NCBI GenBank assembly: GCA_963702495.1
Contig: CAVPDA010000003.1
Coordinates: forward strand, 620,001 to 684,000
DNA: 64,000 nt
Direction: 5' to 3'
From: CAVPDA01 sp963702495
Lineage (GTDB): Bacteria > Pseudomonadota > Gammaproteobacteria > Burkholderiales > Rhodocyclaceae
Shown: piece by piece, positions 16,240 through 26,113 of the stretch
Layout: the number at the start of each line of letters is the position of its first letter
Numbering within the stretch: the first letter of the stretch is position 1
Program-made: the position numbers and the translations under genes
The notes under the pieces: generated by a model
What the model was told of the DNA's origin: nothing
The model's input: only the letters and a program-made list of their open reading frames with translations
Database searches by the model: none

Positions 16240-17406
16240 CTAGAACGCCGTCTTGCCGCCGAGGTGAATGCTGAGGGACAGGGCGTCCGGATCGCGGAAC
16301 GACAGCCGACCGGCCAGCGCCGGCGCCTGCTCCAGCGCCGCGGCGATATTCGCCTGCAGGTCCCGGTAGCGGTTGTTGCTGCGGTTGGTCAGGTGCACCA
16401 TGTACTTGTCGTCGCCGCGGGCGGCGGCGATCCAGACCAGGGTGTCGACGGAGGGATTCTCGTCCCGCCCGTTGGCCGAAATGACATAGTGATCGGCGCT
16501 CACCTGCTTGAAGAAATCGGCCTCGTAGTTGCGATCGCTGCCGTGGTGCGCCACCTTCAGAATGTCGAAGTGACACTTGCCATTGGCGAGGAAGCCGCCC
16601 GCCGCCAGCCCTTCCAGCACGTCGTCACCGCGCGCATCTCCGGTTAGCAGCATGCTCTTGGTGGACCGCCCGATCTTCGCCTTCACGACCAGCACCAGGC
16701 TCGCCAGGTTGTACACGGAGCGATCGACGTAGGCCGCCGTCTCGGCCGGCGTGCGCCGCGCCTTCTGCTTCCATTCCTCATAGAGTTTGAGCAGACGGAG
16801 GCGGTTGGGACTGACGAGCGTCACGTCCAGATCGGGGGCCAGCTTCAGCTTCATCCCGGCGCCGTCGGCCATCAGGCTCTTGGCTGACCCGCCGTTCACC
16901 CGCGCCGCGCGGCGCTTCGCCATGTCGCGCAGGTCCTCGCCCTGGGCCACGCTGGCGAGCACGGCACGGGAGGACTGGCGGTCGCCGGGCAGGCGCGCGA
17001 TCGAGGCGACATCCGCCAGTTCCGGCGGGATCTCCTGCTTGATGCTGTTGAAGGCGTTGAACCAGAAGCTGTCGCATTGGGCGGGGGCCGCGCCGCGCTC
17101 CATGTCCGCCAGGAAATCGAGGATGCCGCGAATATGGTCGTCGTCGATATGGGTCACGAACACGTGATCGAGGGGCAGCGGCTCCACGCCCCGCGCCGCC
17201 GCGATCGCCTGCAGGCGCGGCCTGACGACCTTCTGATAGACGCCGGCGGGACCGCCGTCGAGCAGGATGTGGCGGGGATTGGCGGTCGTCCCGCAATGCA
17301 GCAGCAAGGCATCGCCTTGCTCCGCGTTCATCGCCTCGAGCGTGAAGATGCGCCGGCTCGCGGCCCGGGCCGGCACGCCGGCGGAATTGCTTTTCTTCGT
17401 GACCAC
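16240..17406 (-). CDS. ComEC-like metallo-beta-lactamase-fold protein, cytoplasmic
   Basis: A 388-residue protein with no signal peptide or membrane segment. HCGTTANPRHILLDGGPAGV, THIDDDHIRGIL (His86, Asp88, Asp90, His91; the HxDxDH form of ComEC-type hydrolases), TGDARGDD and KVAHHGSDRN are the metal-site motifs of a stand-alone ComEC/Rec2-like domain, a group that includes nucleases. The GTG at 17406 has GGAGG five bases upstream, located in the 14-base gap after the subtilase gene, so the two are co-translated. Together they resemble a two-gene effector module; function unknown. Confidence 0.8.
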   Translation of the reverse strand: MVTKKSNSAGVPARAASRRIFTLEAMNAEQGDALLLHCGTTANPRHILLDGGPAGVYQKVVRPRLQAIAAARGVEPLPLDHVFVTHIDDDHIRGILDFLADMERGAAPAQCDSFWFNAFNSIKQEIPPELADVASIARLPGDRQSSRAVLASVAQGEDLRDMAKRRAARVNGGSAKSLMADGAGMKLKLAPDLDVTLVSPNRLRLLKLYEEWKQKARRTPAETAAYVDRSVYNLASLVLVVKAKIGRSTKSMLLTGDARGDDVLEGLAAGGFLANGKCHFDILKVAHHGSDRNYEADFFKQVSADHYVISANGRDENPSVDTLVWIAAARGDDKYMVHLTNRSNNRYRDLQANIAAALEQAPALAGRLSFRDPDALSLSIHLGGKTAF

Positions 17407-17420
17407 TGTTTCCTCCCGGA

Positions 17421-19400
17421 TCAGACCGACTGCAGAGCGCGCAGGGCATCCACCAGTCCCGCGCCCTGGAATGCCCGTTCGCGCCCGAGATCGGTCGCGC
17501 TGCGGCACAGGATGTCCTTGATGGCGGCGGGACGCCCGATCAGTTCCTCGTGGCGCGCCATGAGCAGCGCGGCGGCGCCGGACACATGCGGCGCCGCCAT
17601 GCTGGTGCCGTCGCGTTCCTCGGCACGCTCGTCCGGGATGGTGGAGCGGATGCGTTCTCCCGGTGCCACCAGGTCGGGCTTGAGGCGTCCGTCGCCGGTC
17701 GGGCCGCGGCTGGAGAAATAGGACACGCCGTATTCGTGGGGACGGCCGCGATGGGTGGCGCCGACGGTGAGCACGGCGGCGGCGTTGCCCGGGTCGGTGA
17801 TGCTGACCCCGCGATAGGCGCCGCCGAAGAGATAGTCGTTCTCCGTGCGTTCATAGCCGTAGTTGCCGGCGGCGGCCACGACCACCACGCCGCTGCCCAC
17901 CAGCCGGTCGCATTCCAGACAAACCGGCGTGCTGCCGCAGGCGTAGTTGCGCACGTCGTGCCATAGGGAAAAACTGAGATTGACGCCATGCACCACACGC
18001 TTGTCGCGGCTCTGGTTGAGGAAGCGCACGAACTGCAGCGCCGACATGATGCTGAACTCGTCGCCGCCGTCGTCGCGAAAGGCGCGCAGGTCGAGCAGCC
18101 GGATGTCGCGGCAGACGCCGACGATGTCGCCGTAGCTCAGTTCTCCCGGAACTTCGAGCTTGTGCGCCTTGTACTGCTCGCCGCGCCAGTCGGCGCCGAG
18201 GATGCCGGCAACGTGGGTGCCGTGGGCGTCCACCGGAGCGATGTAGCCGGCGGCGGTGTGGGGCACTTCCAGCAGCGGCAGCAGTTGCGCCCAGTCGATC
18301 ATGCGTCCGGCGCGCAGGCCCCGATTCACCTCGCGGATCTGCTTCTCGGCGGCGGCGGCGGAAATGCCCGCCTGCGCCAGCCGGTCGAGCAGATCGGGCG
18401 CCGGGTTTCCGCTCGTGATGTCGCGCAGGCGGGTGAAGTCCAGGGTGCGCACGACGCGCGAGCGGGCCAGGTCGTCGAGCGGCGGCTGCGCCTTCCCGCG
18501 CCTGGCGGCGGGCTGGATCGCGTGATCGGCGAACGCGGGGTGGCGCGCGTCGATGCCGGAATCCACCACCGCCCAGGTGATGTCCCGGGCGGACAGGTCG
18601 AACACGCGCTGCGCCGCATCCGCCTTGACCGTGCGGCGCGACACGAACACCGCGTGCTCCGCCCTGCGGTTGAGCGTGATCGACCAGATCGGGCCCTTCG
18701 CCTGCGCCTTGGTTCGTCGCCCCCGTGCCGAGCGCGACGCCGGCTCGCCAACGGCGGAGGCGATCTGGTTCGCCCGCGCCGCGATCTCGGCGGCGAGTTC
18801 CGGCTCCGGCGGCGGCGCCGTCGGGAAGCGTCTCAGCAGAGGCAGCACGCTCGCCAGCGCCACCAGATTGACGAGGCCGGCGAAGCGCACCTCGTCGGTG
18901 CCGAGCGTCGCCCCGATCTCGCGGCCGGTGTCGCGCCCGATCTGCTTGAAGGAAGACAGGCGCGCGTCGTCCCAATGCTCCAGGATGCGCTGCGCCAGAC
19001 GGCGCACCAGGGGCGTGCTGGGCGAAATCAGTTCCAGCGCGCGGCGCGCAGCGATGCCTGCCGCGTCCGAGGCGAAACTGCGCGCCCACCAGTGCGTCAG
19101 AGGCAGGAGTTGGAGCAGGCAGCGATAGCCGGTGCGGGCAACGACATGGGATTCGTTCATGCCGACGGCGGAAAGACTGAATGGCGGTGCTTCCAGGCGC
19201 TCCAGGGCGTGCCGCATGAGGTCCACGCCGAGGTCGCTGTTGGGAGTGAGCAGCACGTCCACCGGTTCCTCGAAATCCTGGTCGAAGAAGTGCACCCACA
19301 CATCCGGCAGGATCGGACTGTCCTGGGTGAAGCGCGAACGTTCCGGCGTGGTGCCGGAGTAGATCAGCTTGAGGGCTCGTGTGCGCACGTCGTCAGGCAT
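17421..19400 (-). CDS. S8 family serine peptidase (subtilase) without signal peptide
   Basis: A 659-residue protein. The catalytic triad is visible: Asp in WAVVDSGIDARHP (about residue 281), His in DAHGTHVAGILGADW (about 391), Ser in GTSMAAPHVSGAAALL (about 599), with the oxyanion Asn in VVVAAAGNYGY. The first 240 residues form an uncharacterised domain (VWVHFFDQDFEEPVDVLL, GMNESHVVARTGYRCLLQLL). No signal peptide is present, unlike most secreted subtilases, so it is probably cytoplasmic. It is coupled to the ComEC-like gene 14 bases downstream. Intracellular subtilases beside a partner enzyme occur in bacterial conflict systems. Confidence 0.85.
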   Translation of the reverse strand: MPDDVRTRALKLIYSGTTPERSRFTQDSPILPDVWVHFFDQDFEEPVDVLLTPNSDLGVDLMRHALERLEAPPFSLSAVGMNESHVVARTGYRCLLQLLPLTHWWARSFASDAAGIAARRALELISPSTPLVRRLAQRILEHWDDARLSSFKQIGRDTGREIGATLGTDEVRFAGLVNLVALASVLPLLRRFPTAPPPEPELAAEIAARANQIASAVGEPASRSARGRRTKAQAKGPIWSITLNRRAEHAVFVSRRTVKADAAQRVFDLSARDITWAVVDSGIDARHPAFADHAIQPAARRGKAQPPLDDLARSRVVRTLDFTRLRDITSGNPAPDLLDRLAQAGISAAAAEKQIREVNRGLRAGRMIDWAQLLPLLEVPHTAAGYIAPVDAHGTHVAGILGADWRGEQYKAHKLEVPGELSYGDIVGVCRDIRLLDLRAFRDDGGDEFSIMSALQFVRFLNQSRDKRVVHGVNLSFSLWHDVRNYACGSTPVCLECDRLVGSGVVVVAAAGNYGYERTENDYLFGGAYRGVSITDPGNAAAVLTVGATHRGRPHEYGVSYFSSRGPTGDGRLKPDLVAPGERIRSTIPDERAEERDGTSMAAPHVSGAAALLMARHEELIGRPAAIKDILCRSATDLGRERAFQGAGLVDALRALQSV

Positions 19401-19497
19401 GGGGAGGTCCCATCGTTGTCATGACCCTGGACGAGGCCGCGGTTGCGGCCGCTCCCGGACCGGCCGCGCCGTTCACACGCCCTGCTTCGCGCGCTGC

Positions 19498-22415
19498 CTA
19501 CGCGTCCTCGCCGCGGCCGGGTGCCGCAGGCGGCACGAACTTCTCGACCTCCTCGGCGAACGGGCGCACTTCGCGGCTGCCCAGCAGCAGAGGAATGGCT
19601 TCGTTGGCCAGCCATTTCTCCAGGAACTGGAAGTAGAACGGGCTGCCGAGAACTCCGCTCGTCCCTCCCGGCCAGATCGATTCGGAGCGCGGCGTGCGCG
19701 GCGCCGGCTCGCTGACGAAGCGGCGCACCGGCCCGGCGCCGAACATGAAGCCATTCGCATCCGCGGCGCGCACCGGGTGGGACGACGCGTTGACGGTCTG
19801 GAAGCCGCCGTCGGTCGGAATGCCGTCCAACCCGTCCAGCGGCGGCTTGAACGCGCCGCCGGCAGGCGGAATCGAGAACGGCCCGCCGAGGGGATGGCGG
19901 AACACGATGCGGTGCAGCTTGCCCCAGCGATAGTCGTCCTGATGGGTGGAGTTCGCGAACGCCGGCTTGAAGGCATCGCTGGCGAGAAGATCGAGCGCAT
20001 CCTTGAGGCTCTTGAGGATGACGATGTCGCGGCGGTCGTTGGCGTCGTCGATGCCGGGAACGGCGAAGAAGTTGACGCCGGAAGCGCCCTTGCCCTTCCT
20101 CGCGCCGAAGTTGTCGAGCAGGTTGCGCAACGCGGACAGCACCTCCTGATTGCCCGGAGCCGGCGTCTTGACTGGCGGATCATGGGTCCGGCCAGTTCCG
20201 CCAGCGCCGCATCCACCGTATTGGCGACGAAGCGGCTGCGCCAGGCGGCGTAGATCGAGGCTGCCACCGAGTCCCGGATGCTGTCCAATCTGGGCCGTTC
20301 GCCGGCCGGCTTGCCGGCGTCCCAGCCCTCCTGCAGTCCGGTCGGCGTCGAGCGGTCCCAGGCGGTGAAGCGGCGCACGGCCTCCCTCATCGCGGGATCG
20401 GACGCGAAGGCGGCGAGCGCGGGTTCGGCGCCCTTGGTCCGGGCGCGGCGGAAAGCCTGCACGATCCAGGGCGTGAAATACTCGGCGTCGCGCAGCACGA
20501 CGTCGGCCTGGATCGCCTGCATCTTCTCGAACGACATCCTGCCGCCGCGCCGCGACAGGTATTCGTCGAGGCGCTGGGTGATGCGGCCGGCGCGGTAGCC
20601 GCGGTCCCAGGCATAGGCCAGGTAGTAGATGCCGCCGCCGGGCCGCAACTGGTCGAGCGGGTCGTTGTCCAGCGTCAGTCCGGCGGGATCGTTGTTGGCA
20701 TTGACGAGCCAGCCCGCGGCCGGGTTCACGATCTGGGGCATCTCGGAGAACGGCAGCACCTCGTAGGGGACGGCCTGGTGCGGCTGCGGATGCTGCACCG
20801 GCAGCCATTCGTTGCCGCCCTGGCCATTGCGGACGAACCACGGCGGCAGGCCATTCACATCGCCCGCCTGCAGATCCTCGCGCACCGGCATCTCGCCGGT
20901 GGTGAAATAGGCGATGTTGCCGCGATCGTCGCCATAGACGAAGTTCTGGGAGCCGAAGTCGAGGAACTGCAGCGCCGCCTTGAATTCATCCAGGTTTTTC
21001 GCGTGGTTGATCTGCAGGAAGGTATCCAGTTCGCGGGTCGGACTGAATCCCGTGTATTGCACGCTGAGGGCGAAGCCGGCCTCGACGTCGGTAGGGCGTA
21101 CGAGTTCGACGATCGGCCCGAAGTTGCGGCGCGGGACGATCAGGGTAAAGGGCGGAATCGCGCCGCCCGGCGGCTCCACGAGGACGTCATCCAGGACTTT
21201 ATTGCCCAGCTGGTTGGCGCGGAAGGTTTCAGGGATCGGGAGAATTGGTTCGAGTTTTCCCTGATACACGGTGCTCAGGCCGCTGGGTGAGGTCGGGTCC
21301 GGGACCACCTGCTCCTGAAAGGTGTCGGTGACGTCGATGGCGTTGTTGGTGGTGCCCCACGAAATGTGGCGGTTGTAGCCCTGCACGATGCCGGCCACGC
21401 CGGGGAAGCCGCTGCCGAACACTTCGAGCCGGCCGGGGATCTCCAGACCCATCGGGTAGAAGGTGGACGGGGTGCCGAGTTGCAGATGCGGGTCGTTGGC
21501 GACGAGCGGCCGCCCCGAATCGGTGAGGTCGCCGCTGACCGCCCAAAGGTTGGAACCGTCGCGCTTGTTGCGGTCGAGGATGCGCTCGAACAGCGGAATC
21601 CGGCGCACCTTGTCGAGGTAGTCGTGGCCTAGTTGCATCGCCTCGTGCCGCAGTCCCGATTTCTTCATGGCGTCGGCCGTCGCCGCGGCGCGCCCCTCGT
21701 CCCGCTTCCCGTGCGGATGCGGACGCGGCTTCGGCTGGTCCGTTGGCACCGATGCATCGGGCACGGTCGCCGCCGAATCGAACGGCGCCGAACGGTCGAG
21801 ATCCTCCTGGAACAGCGCCACCCCGTCGAAACCGAGCGCCAGCCCGGCCGCGACATAGGTCTCGAACGCGATGGTGCGGTCGATGTCGAGGTCGAAGGAA
21901 AGGCCGAAGGCGATCAGTTTGCCGACGACGACGGTGTCCAGGGCGGTCCAAGGCTCGAACTTCGTCAGTTCGAGGTCGGCGTACTCGGGCGGCAGGGGAT
22001 TCGCTGCCACCCAGGCATTCACGCCGCGGGCGTAGGCGGCCAGCGCCTGCTGCGTGTCCGGGGAGAGCGCCGTCAGCGAACGCTGCGCCGCCCGGCGCAG
22101 GCCGATGGTGCGCAACTGAACGTCGCTCTCCAGGGCGGCCGGGCCCAGGATCTCGGCCAGCGTGCCGCTGGCCAGCCGCCGGTTGTTGTCCATCTGGAAC
22201 AGCCGGTCGCGGGCATGCACCCAGCCATTGAGGAAATACAGATCGTCGGCATTGCCGGCGCGCACATGGAAGATGCCATCCTCATCGCGCGTGATCTGCG
22301 CCGGGGATTTGAGCCCGGCCATCTCCACCGGCGCTGCGGAATGCGGCGGATCGCCTGCCCAGGCCGTGCTGCCGAGCAGAAGGAGGACCAGGGCGCTCAG
22401 GAAGATTCGTCTCAT
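19498..22415 (-). pseudogene. Penicillin acylase family hydrolase, single-base frameshift
   Basis: The Ntn-hydrolase family includes beta-lactam and acyl-homoserine-lactone acylases, made as precursors that self-cleave in the periplasm. Signal peptide MRRIFLSALVLLLLGSTAWA; the expected nucleophile Ser is near residue 287 in NKRDGSNLWAVSGD. Up to about 20186 the frame is intact. One C appears missing from a CCC run (20184-20186 on the plus strand); restoring it joins ELAGP to HDPPVKTPAPGNQEVL and the rest to 19498, giving about 972 residues. Substrate cannot be deduced. Confidence 0.82.
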
Positions 22416-22488
22416 GGAATGGCCCTCCGCAGAATGGAGAAACGGGATCGACAGGACGCGGCAATACTGGTTGAAGCAGCCGAGGCGG

Positions 22489-23667
22489 TCAAGCCCCGCG
22501 GCGCGCGCGGCTCAGTTCGTCGATCAGCACCCGCGTCTCCAGCCGCTGCAGACAGGTGGCGACCCGGTTCGAATTCTCGCTCAGCGCTTCCAGCAGCTTT
22601 CTCAGCGCCGCCTTGTCGCTGTGCTTCTCGATGGCGGCGAAGATTTCCTCGCACGCCTGGTGCATGCCGCGATGCGGATCCGCCAACCCATCGAAGTCCG
22701 TGTCCCCGGCAAAGGTCTGCCCGGCCCCGTAGTACCAGCGGCCCAGGGCGCACTCGGTATGGCCGGTGTGCAGGCCCTTCAGCGTCAGTTCGACGGAGCT
22801 TTCGCTGCCCAGGAAGGCGAACACCTCGTCCATCAGCAGGCTCTGCTGCCAGGTGTGGCTGAGCCGGGCCATGCGCAGCATGCCCACCGGCGAAGCGGGC
22901 CAGCGTCGCTCCGACCTGAGAAAGGAGAGATAGTCTTGGAGCGCGAGCGGCCGACTGATCCAGTAGCCCTGGCCTTCCGTGCAGCCGCAATGCAGCAGGG
23001 AATTATAGACGCCCTCCGATTCGATGCCTTCGATCACCGTCTTGACGCCCATCATCTGCGCCATGGCGACGCTGGCCTTGACCAGGTTCGCGCTCTTGGA
23101 CGAGCGCAGCATCTTGAAAACGAAACTCTGGTCCATCTTGATGGTGGCGAAGGGCAGCCGGTTCAGCGTCGCCAGCGACGAGAAGCCGGTGCCGTAGTCA
23201 TCCATCGACAAGGGGATGCCGGCGGTGACGAGGTCCGCCAGACTGCGCGTGGTGGCATCGCTGCCCGACACCACCGCACTCTCCGTGATCTCGATCTCCA
23301 GGTGCCGGCTGTCGATCTGCCCGCGCTCCACCGCCTCGTGCACCAGCGCCAGCAGGCGCGGCGTGTCCAGATCCTGCGCCGTGACGTTGAGGGCGACGGT
23401 GGTTTCCTCGAACCCCGACCGGGTGCGCTGGAAATCCGCGACGAGCCGGGGAAACATCGCCTGCGTGATCTCGGGAATGAGGCCGTGGGTCTCGGCCACG
23501 GGAATGAAGGCATCGGGCTCGACGATACTGCCATCATCGCGCTGCCAGCGGATGAGGGCTTCCGCGCCGCACACCCGGCCCGACAGGAACGAGGTCTTCG
23601 GCTGATAGTAGAAGAGGAATTCGCCGTCGCCGAGGGCGCGCCGGATGTCCGCTGCGGTGATGTGCAT
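22489..23667 (-). CDS. EAL domain c-di-GMP phosphodiesterase with C-terminal CZB zinc-sensor domain
   Basis: A 392-residue cytoplasmic protein. The EAL domain covers residues 1-250 and has the catalytic set intact: EAL (36-38), Asn in ALNVTAQDL, Glu in EIEITES, the DD of MDDYGTGFSSL, Lys in IKMDQSF, Glu in VIEGIESEG and Gln in CTEGQGYW. It should therefore hydrolyse c-di-GMP. The C-terminus has HTGHTECALGRWYY and, 26 residues on, DPHRGMH, the His/Cys pattern of the chemoreceptor zinc-binding domain. The start at 23667 has AGGAGG upstream; earlier in-frame starts do not. Confidence 0.9.
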   Translation of the reverse strand: MHITAADIRRALGDGEFLFYYQPKTSFLSGRVCGAEALIRWQRDDGSIVEPDAFIPVAETHGLIPEITQAMFPRLVADFQRTRSGFEETTVALNVTAQDLDTPRLLALVHEAVERGQIDSRHLEIEITESAVVSGSDATTRSLADLVTAGIPLSMDDYGTGFSSLATLNRLPFATIKMDQSFVFKMLRSSKSANLVKASVAMAQMMGVKTVIEGIESEGVYNSLLHCGCTEGQGYWISRPLALQDYLSFLRSERRWPASPVGMLRMARLSHTWQQSLLMDEVFAFLGSESSVELTLKGLHTGHTECALGRWYYGAGQTFAGDTDFDGLADPHRGMHQACEEIFAAIEKHSDKAALRKLLEALSENSNRVATCLQRLETRVLIDELSRARRGA

Positions 23668-23897
23668 TACGAATCCTCCTGGGGCAGGCCGACCGCGTAT
23701 AGCGATTATGGCTGCCGGCCGGAGACTTTTCAAAGCGGCAACTGGCGCTACGGCGCGCCGTGCGCGCCGACGCGAAATGCGGCGGGCGCGGCCCGCCCTG
23801 CGGGATAGCTGCTGCCGCGTGCTGGCACGCAGGTTGAACATCCCCGCCGTCGGATGGGACAATGGGTGCCTCGGCGGCAACCACCAAAGGGAACAAC

Positions 23898-24443
23898 ATG
23901 ACGACCGACGACATGAACCGGGTCGAAACCGAGCGCGGCACCGTTACGCTGTGCCGGCTGGCGGCCTGTCCGCCCGATCTGTGCGACGAGATCCACCGCG
24001 TCTGCCTCGAGGCGCCGAATTATTTCCTGTCGGTGGAAGGGCAACTGCCCGATCAAGAGAGCATCAAGCTCTGGTTCTCCGAGGAGGAACTGCCGTTCGG
24101 CTGCACTTCGGAGCATCACAACGTGTTCAGCATCGGCCTCGGCGATGCCCTGATCGGCGTGGCGCATATCCTCGCCGGCTGCCGCGACCCGGAACAGGCG
24201 ACGATCGGCCTGCTGCTGCTGTCGGAGCAGCATCAGGGACAGGGACTCGGCCGCGCGGTATTCGGAATTTTGGAGGCGCACATGCGCGCATGGGGCATGA
24301 AATCGTGCCGCATCGGCGTCGTCGCCAACAACGGGAACGCACTCGCCTTCTGGCGCTCCATGGGCTTCGCCGAGATCGGCGAGATGGCGGCGATGGAGGG
24401 ATTCCTCGACAAGACCATCGCCATGGAAAAGCGGCTCGATTGA
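23898..24443 (+). CDS. GNAT family N-acetyltransferase
   Basis: A 181-residue protein of the GNAT fold. LLLSEQHQGQGLGRAVFGILEAHMRAWG holds the acetyl-CoA loop (Q-x-x-G-x-G/A type) and NNGNALAFWRSMGFAEIGE is the conserved C-terminal part. The substrate is unknown. AAAGGGA precedes the ATG at 23898; the frame is open further upstream without support. It is transcribed away from the EAL gene, and a GC hairpin lies 100 bases after its stop. Confidence 0.88.
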   Translation: MTTDDMNRVETERGTVTLCRLAACPPDLCDEIHRVCLEAPNYFLSVEGQLPDQESIKLWFSEEELPFGCTSEHHNVFSIGLGDALIGVAHILAGCRDPEQATIGLLLLSEQHQGQGLGRAVFGILEAHMRAWGMKSCRIGVVANNGNALAFWRSMGFAEIGEMAAMEGFLDKTIAMEKRLD

Positions 24444-24543
24444 CGGCCGCCATCCCGCCGCCTGTGGAGGTCCCGGTTCGCCCCTCCTCGCCCCTGCGGG
24501 CGACTCGAACCGGCCATCGAACTGCAGGCGGCGGGAACGATCA

Positions 24544-24572
24544 CGGCCGGCCGAGCATTCCTCGGCCGGCCG
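24544..24572 (+). terminator. Perfect 12-bp GC hairpin after the acetyltransferase gene
   Basis: CGGCCGGCCGAG, loop CATTC, CTCGGCCGGCCG. A short T-containing stretch (CTCCTCCTTTGC) follows some bases later, so it may act as a weak terminator. The rest of the 555-base gap up to 24998 holds the dispersed repeat listed next and no gene. Confidence 0.5.
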
Positions 24573-24825
24573 CTCCTGACCTCCTCCTTTGCTGCTGTTG
24601 TGCTGGAGTTCCCTGCCACGACACGCCCCACTGCGTCGGCACGGCCCGCCGCGGCAGGGCGAATCATCGCCGCTGAGGCGCGGCTTTGCTATCGGACTGT
24701 TCGGATTTTGGTGTAGGGCAATTCCTACAGCCCGGCTCGCGCAGCGGCAAAGCCGCACGCCGCTTCCTATACTGGGTGGACGGCCCCGAGCGTCTCCTGA
24801 AAGATCGGAATCATGGCTGGTCAGG

Positions 24826-24990
24826 AGTCGGCTCCGGCACGGGGGTTGCGGGGAGGCACAAGGGGCGGCTTGCCGCGTTGACCCATCGGGGGACATACAA
24901 GGGCAATCTCCCCTTGTTCGTACGAGGAGTCTTTTCTGGCCGTCCCGAACCGACCGACCTGTTCGGTTCCCGCTCGGCCGGCCGAGGAAT
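24826..24990. repeat. Dispersed intergenic repeat, copy A
   Basis: About 150 bases ending just before the Yip1-type gene are clearly related to 60698-60850. Shared blocks include ACAAGGG-AATC-CCCCTTGTTCGTAC (an inverted repeat) and a CGGTTCC-GCTCGGCCGGC-GAGG end close to the next start codon. Both copies sit directly upstream of a gene in the same orientation. Confidence 0.65.
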
Positions 24991-24998
24991 GGAGGTGG

Positions 24999-25598
24999 AT
25001 GATGAACCCGTCGAACCTGTCCCGAATGTTCATTTCCGAAAGCGCGGGCTGGCCGGAACTGGTGCGCCTGCATCCTTCCGTGGCCAAGCTGTTCCTGAGC
25101 TTCGTCGTACCCATGTCCCTGGTGCCGCCGGCGATGTTCGCCTATTCGGTGCTGGTGACGCCGGGCGCCGTATTTCCCGAATTGGCGCCGCAGATGACCC
25201 CGCTCGAGGCGGCGGTCGTGGCGGTGCTGCTCCTTGCCGCCGAGTTGGCGATGGTGCCGCTGATGGCGATGCTCATCCAGCAACTGGGCGACCTGGTCGA
25301 TCTCCGGCCGGCCTACGAGGATGCCTTCACCCTCGCCGCAGTGGCGCCGGCGCCGCTGTGGCTGTCGCCGCTGGCGCTGTTCGTGCCGAGCATGCCGGTG
25401 AACCTTCTGGTGCTGGCCCTCGCCTGGATCGGATCGGTCGCCCTCATCCGTCATGGCGTGCGGCCGCTGTTCCGGCTGGAGGATCCGGCCAAGTCGCACC
25501 TGATGGCGAACGTGATCACGCTGGCCGGAGTCCTCGCCTGGATCGCCTTGATGGTCATGCAGGTGATGCTGCTGAGCGTGATCATGGGATGGCGCTAA
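24999..25598 (+). CDS. Yip1-like integral membrane protein
   Basis: A 199-residue protein with about five membrane segments: FLSFVVPMSLVPPAMFAYSVL, AAVVAVLLLAAELAMVPLMA, DAFTLAAVAPAPLWLSPLAL, VNLLVLALAWIGSVALI and a last one near residues 175-195. The pattern of a short N-terminal amphipathic stretch (LSRMFISESAGWPELVRLHP) followed by the membrane domain fits the Yip1 family. Function unknown. GGAGG stands just before the double ATG. A dispersed repeat lies immediately upstream. Confidence 0.75.
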   Translation: MMNPSNLSRMFISESAGWPELVRLHPSVAKLFLSFVVPMSLVPPAMFAYSVLVTPGAVFPELAPQMTPLEAAVVAVLLLAAELAMVPLMAMLIQQLGDLVDLRPAYEDAFTLAAVAPAPLWLSPLALFVPSMPVNLLVLALAWIGSVALIRHGVRPLFRLEDPAKSHLMANVITLAGVLAWIALMVMQVMLLSVIMGWR

Positions 25599-25651
25599 CG
25601 GTCATGGAATGCCAGCCACCCCGAATGATGAAGGTTCTGGCCATGACCGCT

Positions 25652-25690
25652 TCCCTCACCCCCAGCCCCTCTCCCAGCAGGAGAGGGGAG
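25652..25690. repeat. REP-like hairpin in the gap before prkA
   Basis: CCCCTCTCC, loop CAGCA, GGAGAGGGG, preceded by CCCTCACCCCCAG, is a common type of bacterial intergenic palindrome and could terminate the Yip1-type transcript. The remainder of the 515-base gap (25599-26113) must contain the prkA promoter; I could not define it. Confidence 0.55.
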
Positions 25691-26113
25691 CGTCGAGAGT
25701 CGCCGGCGCGACTTTCACGTTAAGGTTCCCGCGGGCGAGCGGCACTTCGCAGCGGGAGCAGACATTTCCAGCCCGGATCTGCGCCGGGGAGGCAAAGCAG
25801 CGCTAAGATGGCCGCGTGAAGGCAAGGCAGTGCGTCGCCGGCAGGCAGCGGACGGTCTGCCCCCGGCGGGCCATGCCGGAACCCTGAACCTGCCATGGGA
25901 ATGGCAGTCATAGCTGTCAGATTGCGCACGACGCTTTCGCTTTGAGCGCAGCCGACGGCTCGCGCCGCGCCGCCGCAGGAACCGGGGTCCGGGACGAGCA
26001 GGCGCTGCCGCGAGGGGCGAGCGTGCGGATATTGCGGCATCCACGCCGCCCGCAGACGCCGGTTCGGGCGCACCTGCGGGTCAACGACAAATCAGATAAC
26101 GAGGAGTCGCTTC

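Noticed and set aside
24686..25723. 345-residue plus-strand frame covering the Yip1-type gene
   Set aside because: It reads the dispersed repeat and the real gene in another frame; the membrane protein at 24999 has the ribosome-binding site and helices.
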